Source: Chitinophagales bacterium
GTDB taxonomy: Bacteria > Bacteroidota > Bacteroidia > Chitinophagales > Saprospiraceae
NCBI GenBank assembly: GCA_013298445.1
Contig: JAAFHQ010000274.1
Coordinates: 1 to 7,574, forward strand
Direction of reading: 5' to 3'
DNA length: 7,574 nt
In this document: one piece after another, positions 1 to 5,528 of the stretch
Numbering within the stretch: position 1 is the first letter of the stretch
Layout of the letters: every line of letters starts with the position of its first letter
The notes under the pieces: generated by a model
Database searches by the model: none
What the model was told of the DNA's origin: nothing
The model's input: the letters and a program-made list of their open reading frames with translations, nothing else
Program-made: the position numbers and the translations under genes

Positions 1-198
1 ATTTTTCATCAAAAAAATCGGATCCCACAAGATGGCCAAACTGTTGTACGCCGGAATAAGGTCGAGCACCCCCGGCAAATCCATCGCCGTCAAACGTTGC
101 CAACAGCCCTGAACCTGCTGGTGAACCACCGGATCTAGCTCCCCACCCCAGTCGAGCAAAAGCCCCTGATCGCCCAGTGGACTGATTTTTGGCTGCAT
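1..198 (-). CDS. pxpB: 5-oxoprolinase subunit PxpB (KipI family), 5' part only
   Basis: PxpB, with PxpA and PxpC, forms the ATP-dependent cytosolic 5-oxoprolinase that opens 5-oxoproline to glutamate; Bacillus KipI, a kinase inhibitor, is in the same family. Only the first 66 codons are present and the gene runs off the left edge. The translation starts MQPKISPLGDQGLLLDWG and continues with PGVLDLIPAYNSLAILWDP near residues 43-59. These match the family's N-terminal 'PLGDxALL' strand and its 'PG..D.vPaY.SL...yDP' segment. An in-frame ATG lies seven codons upstream at 219, but the predicted promoter (224-231) would place transcription start at about that codon, so I prefer the ATG at 198. The gene is divergent from yebC. 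pxpA and pxpC may lie beyond the left edge, which cannot be seen. Confidence 0.8.
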   Translation of the reverse strand, partial: MQPKISPLGDQGLLLDWGGELDPVVHQQVQGCWQRLTAMDLPGVLDLIPAYNSLAILWDPIFLMKN

Positions 199-223
199 TT
201 CAGAACGGTAAACCTCCATTTTA

Positions 224-255
224 CAAAGATAATTGGTTCCTATCCTAAAAAAAAA
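224..255 (-). promoter_or_regulatory. Bacteroidota-type promoter of pxpB
   Basis: Read on the minus strand, 231-224 is TATCTTTG, a perfect TAnnTTTG -7 element. The -33 region falls in a run of nine T (255-247) about 19 bases upstream, giving TTTT rather than TTTG. Transcription would begin near 217, leaving a leader of about 20 bases before the ATG at 198. Confidence 0.55.
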
Positions 256-265
256 TCCCGATTCC

Positions 266-296
266 TTTACTCCTACGCCACAAGATGGTATTTTTG
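266..296 (+). promoter_or_regulatory. Bacteroidota-type promoter of yebC
   Basis: TATTTTTG at 289-296 is a perfect TAnnTTTG -7 element. TTTA at 266-269 stands 19 bases upstream in the -33 position (consensus TTTG). The predicted start near 303 gives a leader of about 40 bases ahead of the ATG at 343. It is back to back with the pxpB promoter and the core elements do not overlap. Confidence 0.6.
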
Positions 297-342
297 CAGC
301 CGTTTATCGAACAACATAAAAGGTCAACTAACTAAACAGGAT

Positions 343-1050
343 ATGGGTCGCGCGTTTGAATTTAGAAAAGGGCGTAAACTTAAGCGCTGGGCCAGTATGG
401 CCAAAAACTTTACCAAAATAAACCGGGATGTAACCATCGCGGTGAAAGAAGCTGGTCCTGACCCGGAGACCAACTCCAAACTGCGGATTGCCATCCAAAA
501 CGCCAAAGCCCTGAATGTGCCCAAAGACAACGTCGATCGCGCCATTCAGAAAGCCATGGGCAAGGACTCTGCCGACTATAAGGAAATTGTATACGAGGGC
601 TACGGGCCCCACAAGGTCGCCTTCGTAGTGGAAACCGCTACCGACAACCCCACCCGCACCGTTGCCAACGTGCGCAGCTACTTCTCCAAGTACGGCGGCG
701 CATTGGCCAGCTCGGGTACCTTCGATTTCATCTTCTCCCACGATAGCGTATTCAAAATCAAAGCCGAAGGCATCGATATCGAAGAGCTGGAACTGGACCT
801 GATCGACCACGGCCTGGAGGAACTATTTCCCGAAGACGATTGTATTGTGATCTACGCAGGTTTCAAAAACTTCGGCGCCATGCAAAAAGCCCTCGAAGAA
901 CGGGGCGTGGAACTGGTCAGCGCCGAGTTTGAACGCAACCCCAACGTCACCAAAGAACTGACCGAGGAGCAAAAAGCCGACGTGGAAAAACTGATCGATA
1001 AAATGGACGAAGACGAGGATATCCTCAATTATTTCCACAATATGGTGTGA
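343..1050 (+). CDS. yebC: YebC/PmpR family protein (transcriptional regulator or translation factor)
   Basis: YebC proteins are cytosolic, broadly conserved, and were first described as DNA-binding regulators (PmpR). More recent work on the family links members to ribosomes and to relief of stalling at proline-rich stretches. The 235-residue product has the normal family length. It opens with the Bacteroidota form MGRAFEFRKGRKLKRW, followed by the conserved block of residues about 43-70 (PETNSKLRIAIQNAKALNVP and KDNVDRAIQKA). Further family signatures are YEGYGPHKVAFVVETATDNPTRT near 84-106 and the stretch near 113-123 (SKYGGALASSG). The last third carries the acidic LIDHGLEELFPEDD segment and ends in an acidic tail. 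The start follows an A-rich leader with no clear Shine-Dalgarno site. It appears monocistronic, with its own promoter and a hairpin after the stop. No damage is visible. Confidence 0.95.
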   Translation: MGRAFEFRKGRKLKRWASMAKNFTKINRDVTIAVKEAGPDPETNSKLRIAIQNAKALNVPKDNVDRAIQKAMGKDSADYKEIVYEGYGPHKVAFVVETATDNPTRTVANVRSYFSKYGGALASSGTFDFIFSHDSVFKIKAEGIDIEELELDLIDHGLEELFPEDDCIVIYAGFKNFGAMQKALEERGVELVSAEFERNPNVTKELTEEQKADVEKLIDKMDEDEDILNYFHNMV

Positions 1051-1054
1051 TGGC

Positions 1055-1077
1055 ACTTGCCCGATGTGGCAAGTTTA
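1055..1077 (+). terminator. Hairpin after yebC, weak terminator
   Basis: ACTTGCC (1055-1061) pairs perfectly with GGCAAGT (1068-1074) around a 6-base loop, starting four bases after the yebC stop codon. Only a short TTT follows, so termination may be partial and some transcripts could continue into the tRNA. Confidence 0.5.
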
Positions 1078-1087
1078 GCTATATTTA
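1057..1087 (+). promoter_or_regulatory. Possible tRNA promoter
   Basis: TATATTTA at 1080-1087 matches TAnnTTTG except for the last base. TTG at 1057-1059 lies 20 bases upstream in the -33 position. Transcription would begin about 7 bases before the tRNA. The -33 box overlaps the yebC hairpin, so the assignment is tentative. Confidence 0.35.
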
Positions 1088-1100
1088 CAGCCTAGTTTTA

Positions 1101-1173
1101 GGTCCCTTAGCTCAGTGGTTAGAGCGTCTGACTCATAATCAGGGGGTCGTAGGTTCAAATCCTACAGGGACCA
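1101..1173 (+). tRNA. tRNA with CAT anticodon (tRNA-Met elongator or tRNA-Ile2)
   Basis: The 73-base cloverleaf is complete. The acceptor stem pairs GGTCCCT with AGGGACC, the D stem is GCTC/GAGC, and the anticodon stem is TCTGA/TCAGG with the loop CTCATAA. The T arm is GTAGG-TTCAAAT-CCTAC and the discriminator base is A. The 3' CCA is not fully encoded and would be added enzymatically. A CAT anticodon is read as methionine unless TilS converts C34 to lysidine, which makes an isoleucine tRNA for AUA. The acceptor pairs C4-G69, C5-G68 and C6-G67 and the overall sequence resemble E. coli tRNA-Ile2 more than its elongator tRNA-Met. The T-stem, variable loop and phylum-specific usage leave the identity open. 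It is not an initiator: the anticodon stem lacks the run of three G-C pairs. Confidence 0.9.
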
Positions 1174-1183
1174 CTTTTTTGGT

Positions 1184-1219
1184 GAAAAAGCTCGATGTAA
1201 GTCGGGCTTTTTCTGTTTT
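1184..1219 (+). terminator. Rho-independent terminator of the tRNA
   Basis: GAAAAAGC-T-CGA (1184-1195) pairs with TCG-G-GCTTTTTC (1202-1213), a 12-bp stem with one T-G wobble and a 6-base loop, followed by a T-rich tail. It begins 10 bases after the tRNA. Confidence 0.8.
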
Positions 1220-1371
1220 AGCCTAAACTATTTGCACCTCGACCCCCTCGAAAAAACATTTGCAACCTTTCACAATCATATTTATTTTTACACCAACAGT
1301 ACCCGTTTTGCTTACCGTAAGATCTGCTTGCGGGTCATTCTCCTTAAACATTCTCGGAATAACGACAATAC

Positions 1372-1418
1372 ACCCTCCATGCCTCTCGACGAAGCTCACT
1401 TGGAGGGTTTTCTCTTTT
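1372..1418 (+). terminator. Terminator-like hairpin in the intergenic gap
   Basis: ACCCTCCA (1372-1379) pairs perfectly with TGGAGGGT (1401-1408) across a 21-base loop, followed by a T-rich tail with only two C in ten bases. There is no matching T tract on the other strand, so it acts on rightward transcripts. No gene immediately precedes it, which raises the possibility of a small RNA. Confidence 0.55.
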
Positions 1419-1515
1419 GTACGCTGTGGGTAAACAAGTGTATGCTAAAGAAGTATTTGCTGGCTTAGGGGCTGGACGTGGCGATGGTGGCAGCGCATGA
1501 ATTTTTTAGGTAGAT

Positions 1516-1545
1516 TTTGAAATATAATTAAAAAACATTATTTTG
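1516..1545 (+). promoter_or_regulatory. Promoter candidate for the two-gene AT-rich module
   Basis: TTTG at 1516-1519 is followed, 18 bases later, by TTATTTTG at 1538-1545, one mismatch from TAnnTTTG. The predicted start near 1552 lies about 45 bases before the first possible start codon. AT-rich surroundings make chance matches easier. Confidence 0.4.
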
Positions 1546-1595
1546 TGACGGTCCTTTTTAAATGTATGAGTAGAAGTACATGGCAGTAAAGCAAC

Positions 1596-2540
1596 ATGGC
1601 AGGAATCCAATCATTCTCTACAAAAAAAAATAAAATGGAGCAGGAGTTTAACTTTAAAATTAACAAAAAACGACTAGTGCTCATATTAGGAGTATTTACT
1701 TTATTCTTTGGAGTGGCTAGTTATAGATTTCATATAAATAAAGGTATTTATGATATGTTAATGTCTGTAAACGATGAAATTTTAGGCTCAACATTTGTCG
1801 CATTTTTATTATCAATGATTTTTTTATATTTGAAAACAGAAGAGGATAAACAGCAAATAAAAATACTAGAAACTGTGAGTATTGATAAAGAATTATCCAT
1901 TTCTAGGGAAACAACCCAGTCATGGAATTTTTCTGGTGGAGCGGGCAGCGAGACACGAGGTGTAACACTTCCAGTTCTCAGCGAAATGGCAAAAAAGAAA
2001 TCGATAATTACTATAAAAATACAAATTATAGACCCTACTGATATATCAGCATGTAAAAATTATTGCGAATACAGAGCTAAGAGGCATGGGCAAGCAGATT
2101 GGACCCCAAGAAAATTACAATTGAAACTATATTCGACGATTTTATCTTGCATGTATTGGGCTAAAAATAGTCCTTTGCATATAGATATCTATTTGAAAAA
2201 TACATTTTCAACATTTAGGTATGACATTTCTGATGATAGGATAATAATCACAAAAGAAGACCCAAATTCCCATGCTTTCTTAGTTGAAAAAAACAACCCG
2301 TTTTTCCATAGTATTGTTGAAGAATTCCATCGAACTTCTGAAAATTCACGAAAATTAAACTTTGACAAAATTGAAAACTCTATTACCGCACTATTCGTCG
2401 AAGGCTCAGCAATAAACCCAGATTTGTTGCAAAATATATTCCTATCGTTAGGAATAATTGAAGAGTTTACTTTTCATGAATGTCAAGAAATTGTGCTACA
2501 TGCAAAGCCTAATTTCAAAAAATCTAAAGTTAGGGTATGA
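1596..2540 (+). CDS. Two-helix membrane protein with cytosolic domain, family not named
   Basis: The 314-residue product has two hydrophobic segments, about residues 27-43 and 62-79, joined by a short polar loop. A long soluble C-terminal part of about 230 residues follows, probably cytosolic because basic residues precede the first helix (NKKR). The soluble part opens with W110-N-F-SGGAGSETRGVTLPVL and then KIQIIDPTDISACKNYCEYR near 141-160. This G-rich, 'R...LP.L', 'v.iqiiDPtD...C..Y..YR' block is one I associate with an uncharacterised domain in prokaryotic accessory proteins, possibly phospholipase-D-like in fold. That is a weak assignment and I see no HKD catalytic motif. The start is uncertain. 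An ATG at 1635 (residue 14), behind an A-rich leader, is equally or more plausible in this phylum and keeps both helices. The gene overlaps the next one by four bases (ATGA), implying translational coupling. Base use is strongly AT-rich (18 G/C in the 60 bases from 1741), unlike the flanks, which suggests acquisition by transfer. Confidence 0.8.
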   Translation: MAGIQSFSTKKNKMEQEFNFKINKKRLVLILGVFTLFFGVASYRFHINKGIYDMLMSVNDEILGSTFVAFLLSMIFLYLKTEEDKQQIKILETVSIDKELSISRETTQSWNFSGGAGSETRGVTLPVLSEMAKKKSIITIKIQIIDPTDISACKNYCEYRAKRHGQADWTPRKLQLKLYSTILSCMYWAKNSPLHIDIYLKNTFSTFRYDISDDRIIITKEDPNSHAFLVEKNNPFFHSIVEEFHRTSENSRKLNFDKIENSITALFVEGSAINPDLLQNIFLSLGIIEEFTFHECQEIVLHAKPNFKKSKVRV

Positions 2541-3250
2541 AATTTAACGAATTGCACGATTTGCTAGAAAAAAATTCTAGCCCAGAATTGCTCCCCCCCC
2601 CCATGGAGGTTAATAAGGAATTGCTTGAAATATTGTATAAACAATTCAATTTGAATGAATTTTTACTTTCACTTGAAAAGGATAGCAATATTTTAAAATT
2701 AATTGCTAGTTCATCTTACACTCATGAAATAGGGTTTGATAAAATCGTTATTCACCCATATTTAAATACTAATTTTCAATTGAGGCTAAATGTTTGGTGG
2801 GCGGATAAATACAGAAATGCCAGCTTTGAAAATATTCATACACATCGCTGGGATTATGCAACTGTATTATTAATCGGCGAATATGAGTACAAGAACTATA
2901 AAATTTCCGATTCAGAAGGTGTAGAAAAATATTGGTATAATTACTTTCCAAGGCATGAAGAAGCGTTCAATATGAAACTTATTGGGAGAAGAAAATTAAG
3001 TATAGAATCTAATGAAATTCTTAAGAAGGGAAATATTATGTCTTTAGATTCATTCACTCCGCATAAAATCACCCCTAAAGAAGGAATAAATACTATTTCA
3101 TTTTTCTTAAATCAAAAGCCAATTAAGGAATATACTGATGTTTATTCGGATGTGAAATTAACAAAACACGGAACCAGCATTCAGTCGCCAAATCTTTCTG
3201 AACATAAACTCATTGAATTACTTCATAAGGTTTCGCAAAATATCTCGTAG
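2537..3250 (+). CDS. Cupin-fold protein, putative metal-binding partner of the membrane protein
   Basis: The soluble 237-residue protein has no signal peptide or membrane helix. The core at about 70-190 looks like an RmlC-type cupin. After NVWW (85-88) comes H101-T-H103-R-W-D, then a strand and G114 (LLIGEYEYKNY). Later KKGNIMSLDSFTPH176KI has the shape of the second cupin motif (G, P and H). H101, H103 and H176 are the likely metal ligands, and the usual glutamate of motif 1 is not obvious. The HxHRWD form occurs in uncharacterised bacterial cupins, so an enzymatic activity cannot be assigned. It starts inside the end of the membrane-protein gene, so the two form one unit. Codons 19-22 contain a ten-C run, which makes the gene a candidate for on/off switching. 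The length here is open, so this copy is in the 'on' state. AT-rich like its partner. Confidence 0.8.
   Translation: MKFNELHDLLEKNSSPELLPPPMEVNKELLEILYKQFNLNEFLLSLEKDSNILKLIASSSYTHEIGFDKIVIHPYLNTNFQLRLNVWWADKYRNASFENIHTHRWDYATVLLIGEYEYKNYKISDSEGVEKYWYNYFPRHEEAFNMKLIGRRKLSIESNEILKKGNIMSLDSFTPHKITPKEGINTISFFLNQKPIKEYTDVYSDVKLTKHGTSIQSPNLSEHKLIELLHKVSQNIS
2593..2602 (+). repeat. Run of ten C inside the cupin gene
   Basis: The run encodes most of L19-P-P-P22 and is conspicuous in a gene of about one-third G+C. Losing one C puts the frame into a TGA about 55 bases downstream. Gaining one C gives TAA four codons on (CAT GGA GGT TAA). An in-frame ATG at 2603 directly after the run could allow restart. 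Confidence 0.9.
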
Positions 3251-3295
3251 CCAAAATGTACTCAACTCCAACCGCCTCCAATGCAAATGCATACA

Positions 3296-3327
3296 GCGGT
3301 ATACGGGAGTACCGCCGATAAATTTTT
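3296..3327 (+). terminator. Possible terminator of the two-gene module
   Basis: GCGGTA (3296-3301) pairs with TACCGC (3310-3315) around an 8-base loop. An AT-rich stretch with five T (3323-3327) follows after a gap. The stem is short and the T tract displaced, so this is a moderate candidate; it lies 45 bases after the cupin stop. Confidence 0.35.
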
Positions 3328-3390
3328 ACATGTCCAATAAGCCGCCACCTTTTCATCACTCATAAAATCTTCACTCCAAAACCTATTCCC

Positions 3391-3412
3391 TTTTCATCAA
3401 AAAAATGGATCC
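3391..3412 (+). repeat. Copy 2 of a 22-base repeat shared with positions 3-25
   Basis: The first 16 bases (3391-3406, TTTTCATC followed by seven A and a T) are identical to 3-18. The next six (GGATCC) are identical to 20-25, so the two copies differ by one missing base. Copy 1 lies inside pxpB; copy 2 spans the start codon of the 3405 ORF. The similarity does not extend on either side. Confidence 0.6.
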
Positions 3413-3719
3413 AAATGCCGATGAATCCGCTTTAACACTTCCCGGCTCCGGCCCACTACAAAATTGCTATTGGTGCCATATCCATCGCCAAACCCGGCAA
3501 CGGACAGCCTCAGGTGTCCTCGATCTTTACTCCTGGAAATACCCGAATCAAGCTAAAACCCGGCAAAGCGAAGCCATAAACCTGGCCATTGAAGGGATAC
3601 CACTCAATTTTTTCGCCAAACTGGGAGCTTGGAAAAATCTGGACTTTTTGCGGCGGTATTTGTTGGCGAAGGTGATGGATGTGGCGAGGATTTCGAGGGG
3701 ATATCGGTTTTTTGAGTAA
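3405..3719 (+). CDS. Short ORF, possible C-terminal remnant of a tyrosine recombinase
   Basis: The 104-residue ORF starts with ATG after a run of A, and a strong terminator begins 15 bases past its stop. Residues 55-88 contain NLAIEGIPLNFFAKLGAWKNLDFLRRYL. This can be laid over the last conserved box of tyrosine recombinases ('G.PL....ELGGW.SLE...RRY'), with G63-I-P-L, L73-G-A-W and Y85 as the would-be nucleophile. The box I arginine and the HxLR histidine-arginine pair of a full integrase are absent. The first 50 residues (two Cys, many Arg and Gln) are not recognised. If the match is right, this is a decayed or truncated integrase that cannot act alone. It could instead be an unrelated hypothetical or a non-coding stretch. 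Base composition is like the core genome, unlike the AT-rich module upstream. Confidence 0.35.
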   Translation: MDPNADESALTLPGSGPLQNCYWCHIHRQTRQRTASGVLDLYSWKYPNQAKTRQSEAINLAIEGIPLNFFAKLGAWKNLDFLRRYLLAKVMDVARISRGYRFFE

Positions 3720-3733
3720 GAAATGACTTTAAC

Positions 3734-3765
3734 GAGTAGGCTGCTTCTGGCGGCCTACTCTGTTT
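3734..3765 (+). terminator. Strong rho-independent terminator before the CHAT operon
   Basis: GAGTAGGCTGC (3734-3744) pairs with GCGGCCTACTC (3750-3760), 11 bp with one T-G wobble and a 5-base TTCTG loop, followed by TGTTT. It separates the island side from the operon starting at 3867. The complementary side (AAAGT before the stem) also gives a short T tract leftward, so weak two-way action is possible. Confidence 0.7.
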
Positions 3766-3866
3766 AAAATTAATGCTGAGCTTTTTGGCGCTTCAATTAT
3801 TCATACGTATTCCTATTTGCACATCCCAACCTTTTTCCTCATATTTACCCAATACAATTCACCACC

Positions 3867-5525
3867 ATGCCCCAAACACGGCCAGTCATCCTCACCGCAT
3901 TTGCCAATTCCCATGATGAAGGGTATTTGGCCTATTTGGAAAAGGAGCGCGACCGCATTCAAGAGACCTTCGAAATCCTCTCCTACATTCAACACGTCGA
4001 CCTCCCGAATGCAAAAACCCAGCAACTGGTCGACAAACTCACTACCTTTAAATCAGAACTACTCATTCTGCACTTTGGTGGCCACGCCGATGGCAGTCAA
4101 CTTCAGTTTAGTGACACTGGTGGCCAAGCCATAGGACTAGCGGAAAACCTTTCCCTCCACCCTCAACTCAAGTTGCTCTTTTTAAATGGCTGCAACACCC
4201 AGGCGCAAGTGCTCAAGTATCAAGCCGTAGGAATCCCGGTCATCATTGCTACAACATGTCCGGTGGCTGATGGCCAGGCCATGCGCTTTGCTATGCATTT
4301 TTATCAGGCCCTGGCTAATGACCATACCATCCAGGAGTCCTTTACCCGGGCCAAGGGCGCTGCAAAGTTGCAAAGAGAGGAATACCATCAAGAGGAAATC
4401 ATCTTTCATCGTGGCCTCCGTCTGCGTGAGGAGCAGGTTATTGAAATGCCTTGGCGACTCTATGCACATACTGAAGCCAATCTGAATTGGAAATTGGCCG
4501 ATATGCAGGAGGAATTACCTGTGACAGCCAACTATCTGGACCAACAACAAATCCAAGGATATCAGAACAATGTACTTAAGAATATTCAAAATTCGCAGGT
4601 TTCTATCAACAATTATTATGGCCTTTCACCTGCACCATCCCCAATAATGCCCCAGGATGAATTCGCGATGATGCTCTCCAAATTGAGCTATCAGCAAAGC
4701 CCTCCCCCTGAGTTTTATCTGGTCAACTGTGATCGTACTTTACAGCTGTTAGAGATGCAAGACCATCGGGAAAAAGCGCCTCGACACCAGTTTTACTTCA
4801 TCCTTTCTTGCCCAAGCCAGCATCCACATAGCCTGGTGCAGCGTTTTATTTTTGATATTCGAGATCATTTTGATAAAGCTGCGGAACAACAAATTCATTA
4901 CCGCCGAACTCAAGATTTCGAAGGTGCTCGTCGCATCGATGTGCAGCATCTCGAAGCTGGCCGAAAACTGGATTGGCTTCAAAAGGATTGGTTGTCACAA
5001 TGGAAAAATCCTGATCAACTTGACTTTGGAAGCTTCATTGAAAATCAATTGCCCCAACTCAATTACCAATATTTGGCTACTGCGTATGAGTTCTATTCCC
5101 GGGACTGGCCTTTGCAACGCCTAAAACCTTTGCTCTCTGAGTGGATGCAAGCTTTCTCTTCAGCATATTCTTCCGGGCCACAATGCCTTTTTTTCTTTAT
5201 AATCAACATCCGATCGATTCATTGCATCGATCCGCTGTCGGTAAAAGAATTGGAGTTGGCGCAATTTATCCGTGATCTTGCTACCTCAAATGCGGAGCAA
5301 GTCCTTCTCATCGATAGTTTACCTCAGGTCGAAGTTGAGGATGTTCAAACCTGGCTGGATAAAATGTTCCGAGAAGGGGAGCGCCGCACGCTACTCAATA
5401 TGTGGTGGAAGCAAAAAGGATCAAATGTGAATTTTAAGCCTTCTGACTTACTGGATATGGATGAAGTATTCACTTTTATGAAAGAACTTTGGAATCATGG
5501 CCGCCATACTACAAAACCCAACTAA
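3867..5525 (+). CDS. CHAT caspase-like peptidase fused to a STAND-like (iSTAND) domain
   Basis: CHAT domains are caspase-like cysteine peptidases often used as effectors in bacterial conflict systems. The N-terminal domain, about residues 5-200, has the two catalytic motifs. LHFGGH73ADG holds the histidine and LFLNGC109NTQ the cysteine. They are followed by G122-IPVIIATTCPVADGQAMRF and a helical FYQALANDHTIQESFTRA segment, typical of the CHAT C-terminal half. A linker (about 205-260) rich in Gln and Asn contains NSQVSINNYYG. The remainder (about 265-552) begins with EFYLVNCDR290 and FYFILSCPSQHPHSLVQRF. This looks like the iSTAND type of STAND module, where the Walker A loop has lost its GKS residues (here C-P-S-Q-H-P-H-S). 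Such domains are thought to sense or bind partners rather than hydrolyse NTP. The protein is soluble and probably cytosolic. The stop lies three bases before the ATPase ATG, so the genes are co-translated. The start lacks a Shine-Dalgarno site, as usual here. Confidence 0.88.
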   Translation: MPQTRPVILTAFANSHDEGYLAYLEKERDRIQETFEILSYIQHVDLPNAKTQQLVDKLTTFKSELLILHFGGHADGSQLQFSDTGGQAIGLAENLSLHPQLKLLFLNGCNTQAQVLKYQAVGIPVIIATTCPVADGQAMRFAMHFYQALANDHTIQESFTRAKGAAKLQREEYHQEEIIFHRGLRLREEQVIEMPWRLYAHTEANLNWKLADMQEELPVTANYLDQQQIQGYQNNVLKNIQNSQVSINNYYGLSPAPSPIMPQDEFAMMLSKLSYQQSPPPEFYLVNCDRTLQLLEMQDHREKAPRHQFYFILSCPSQHPHSLVQRFIFDIRDHFDKAAEQQIHYRRTQDFEGARRIDVQHLEAGRKLDWLQKDWLSQWKNPDQLDFGSFIENQLPQLNYQYLATAYEFYSRDWPLQRLKPLLSEWMQAFSSAYSSGPQCLFFFIINIRSIHCIDPLSVKELELAQFIRDLATSNAEQVLLIDSLPQVEVEDVQTWLDKMFREGERRTLLNMWWKQKGSNVNFKPSDLLDMDEVFTFMKELWNHGRHTTKPN

Positions 5526-5528
5526 ATC

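Larger units (their letters stand above)
1220..1595. other. Non-coding gap between tRNA and AT-rich module
   Basis: No convincing protein gene is seen on either strand. The stretch contains the promoter-like CTATTTGCAC at 1228-1237, the terminator-like hairpin at 1372-1418 and a promoter candidate at 1516-1545. Base composition turns clearly AT-rich from about 1500, which I take as the approximate left edge of the inserted module. No copy of the tRNA 3' end is found here. Confidence 0.6.

Noticed and set aside
328..1056. Two long antisense open frames opposite yebC
   Set aside because: They mirror the codon pattern of a well-conserved gene on the other strand and show no family features of their own.
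1232..1468. 78-codon open frame with a TTG start in the intergenic gap
   Set aside because: It runs through the terminator hairpin at 1372-1418, has no recognisable domain, and its composition (many His, Cys and Phe, no clear core) looks like chance.
1596..3250. Classical toxin-antitoxin pair or CBASS system
   Set aside because: Both proteins are larger than usual toxin-antitoxin partners, and no nucleotidyltransferase, ubiquitin-like or known effector signature accompanies the 2-TM protein.
1150..3404. Duplicated tRNA 3' end as an attachment site
   Set aside because: No second copy of the T-arm and acceptor sequence is seen downstream of the module within the window.
3409..3740. Leftward open stretch opposite the 3405 ORF
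   Set aside because: It gives plausible-looking segments (for example WYPFNGQVYGFALPG) but has no start codon, stops within about 90 codons and matches no family I recognise.
3784..3822. Promoter for the CHAT operon (TTTG at 3784-3787 and TATTTG at 3814-3819)
   Set aside because: The TA of TAnnTTTG is CC here and the spacing to the -33 box is too long, so it is not listed as a feature; the recurrence of CTATTTGCAC is reported as a finding instead.
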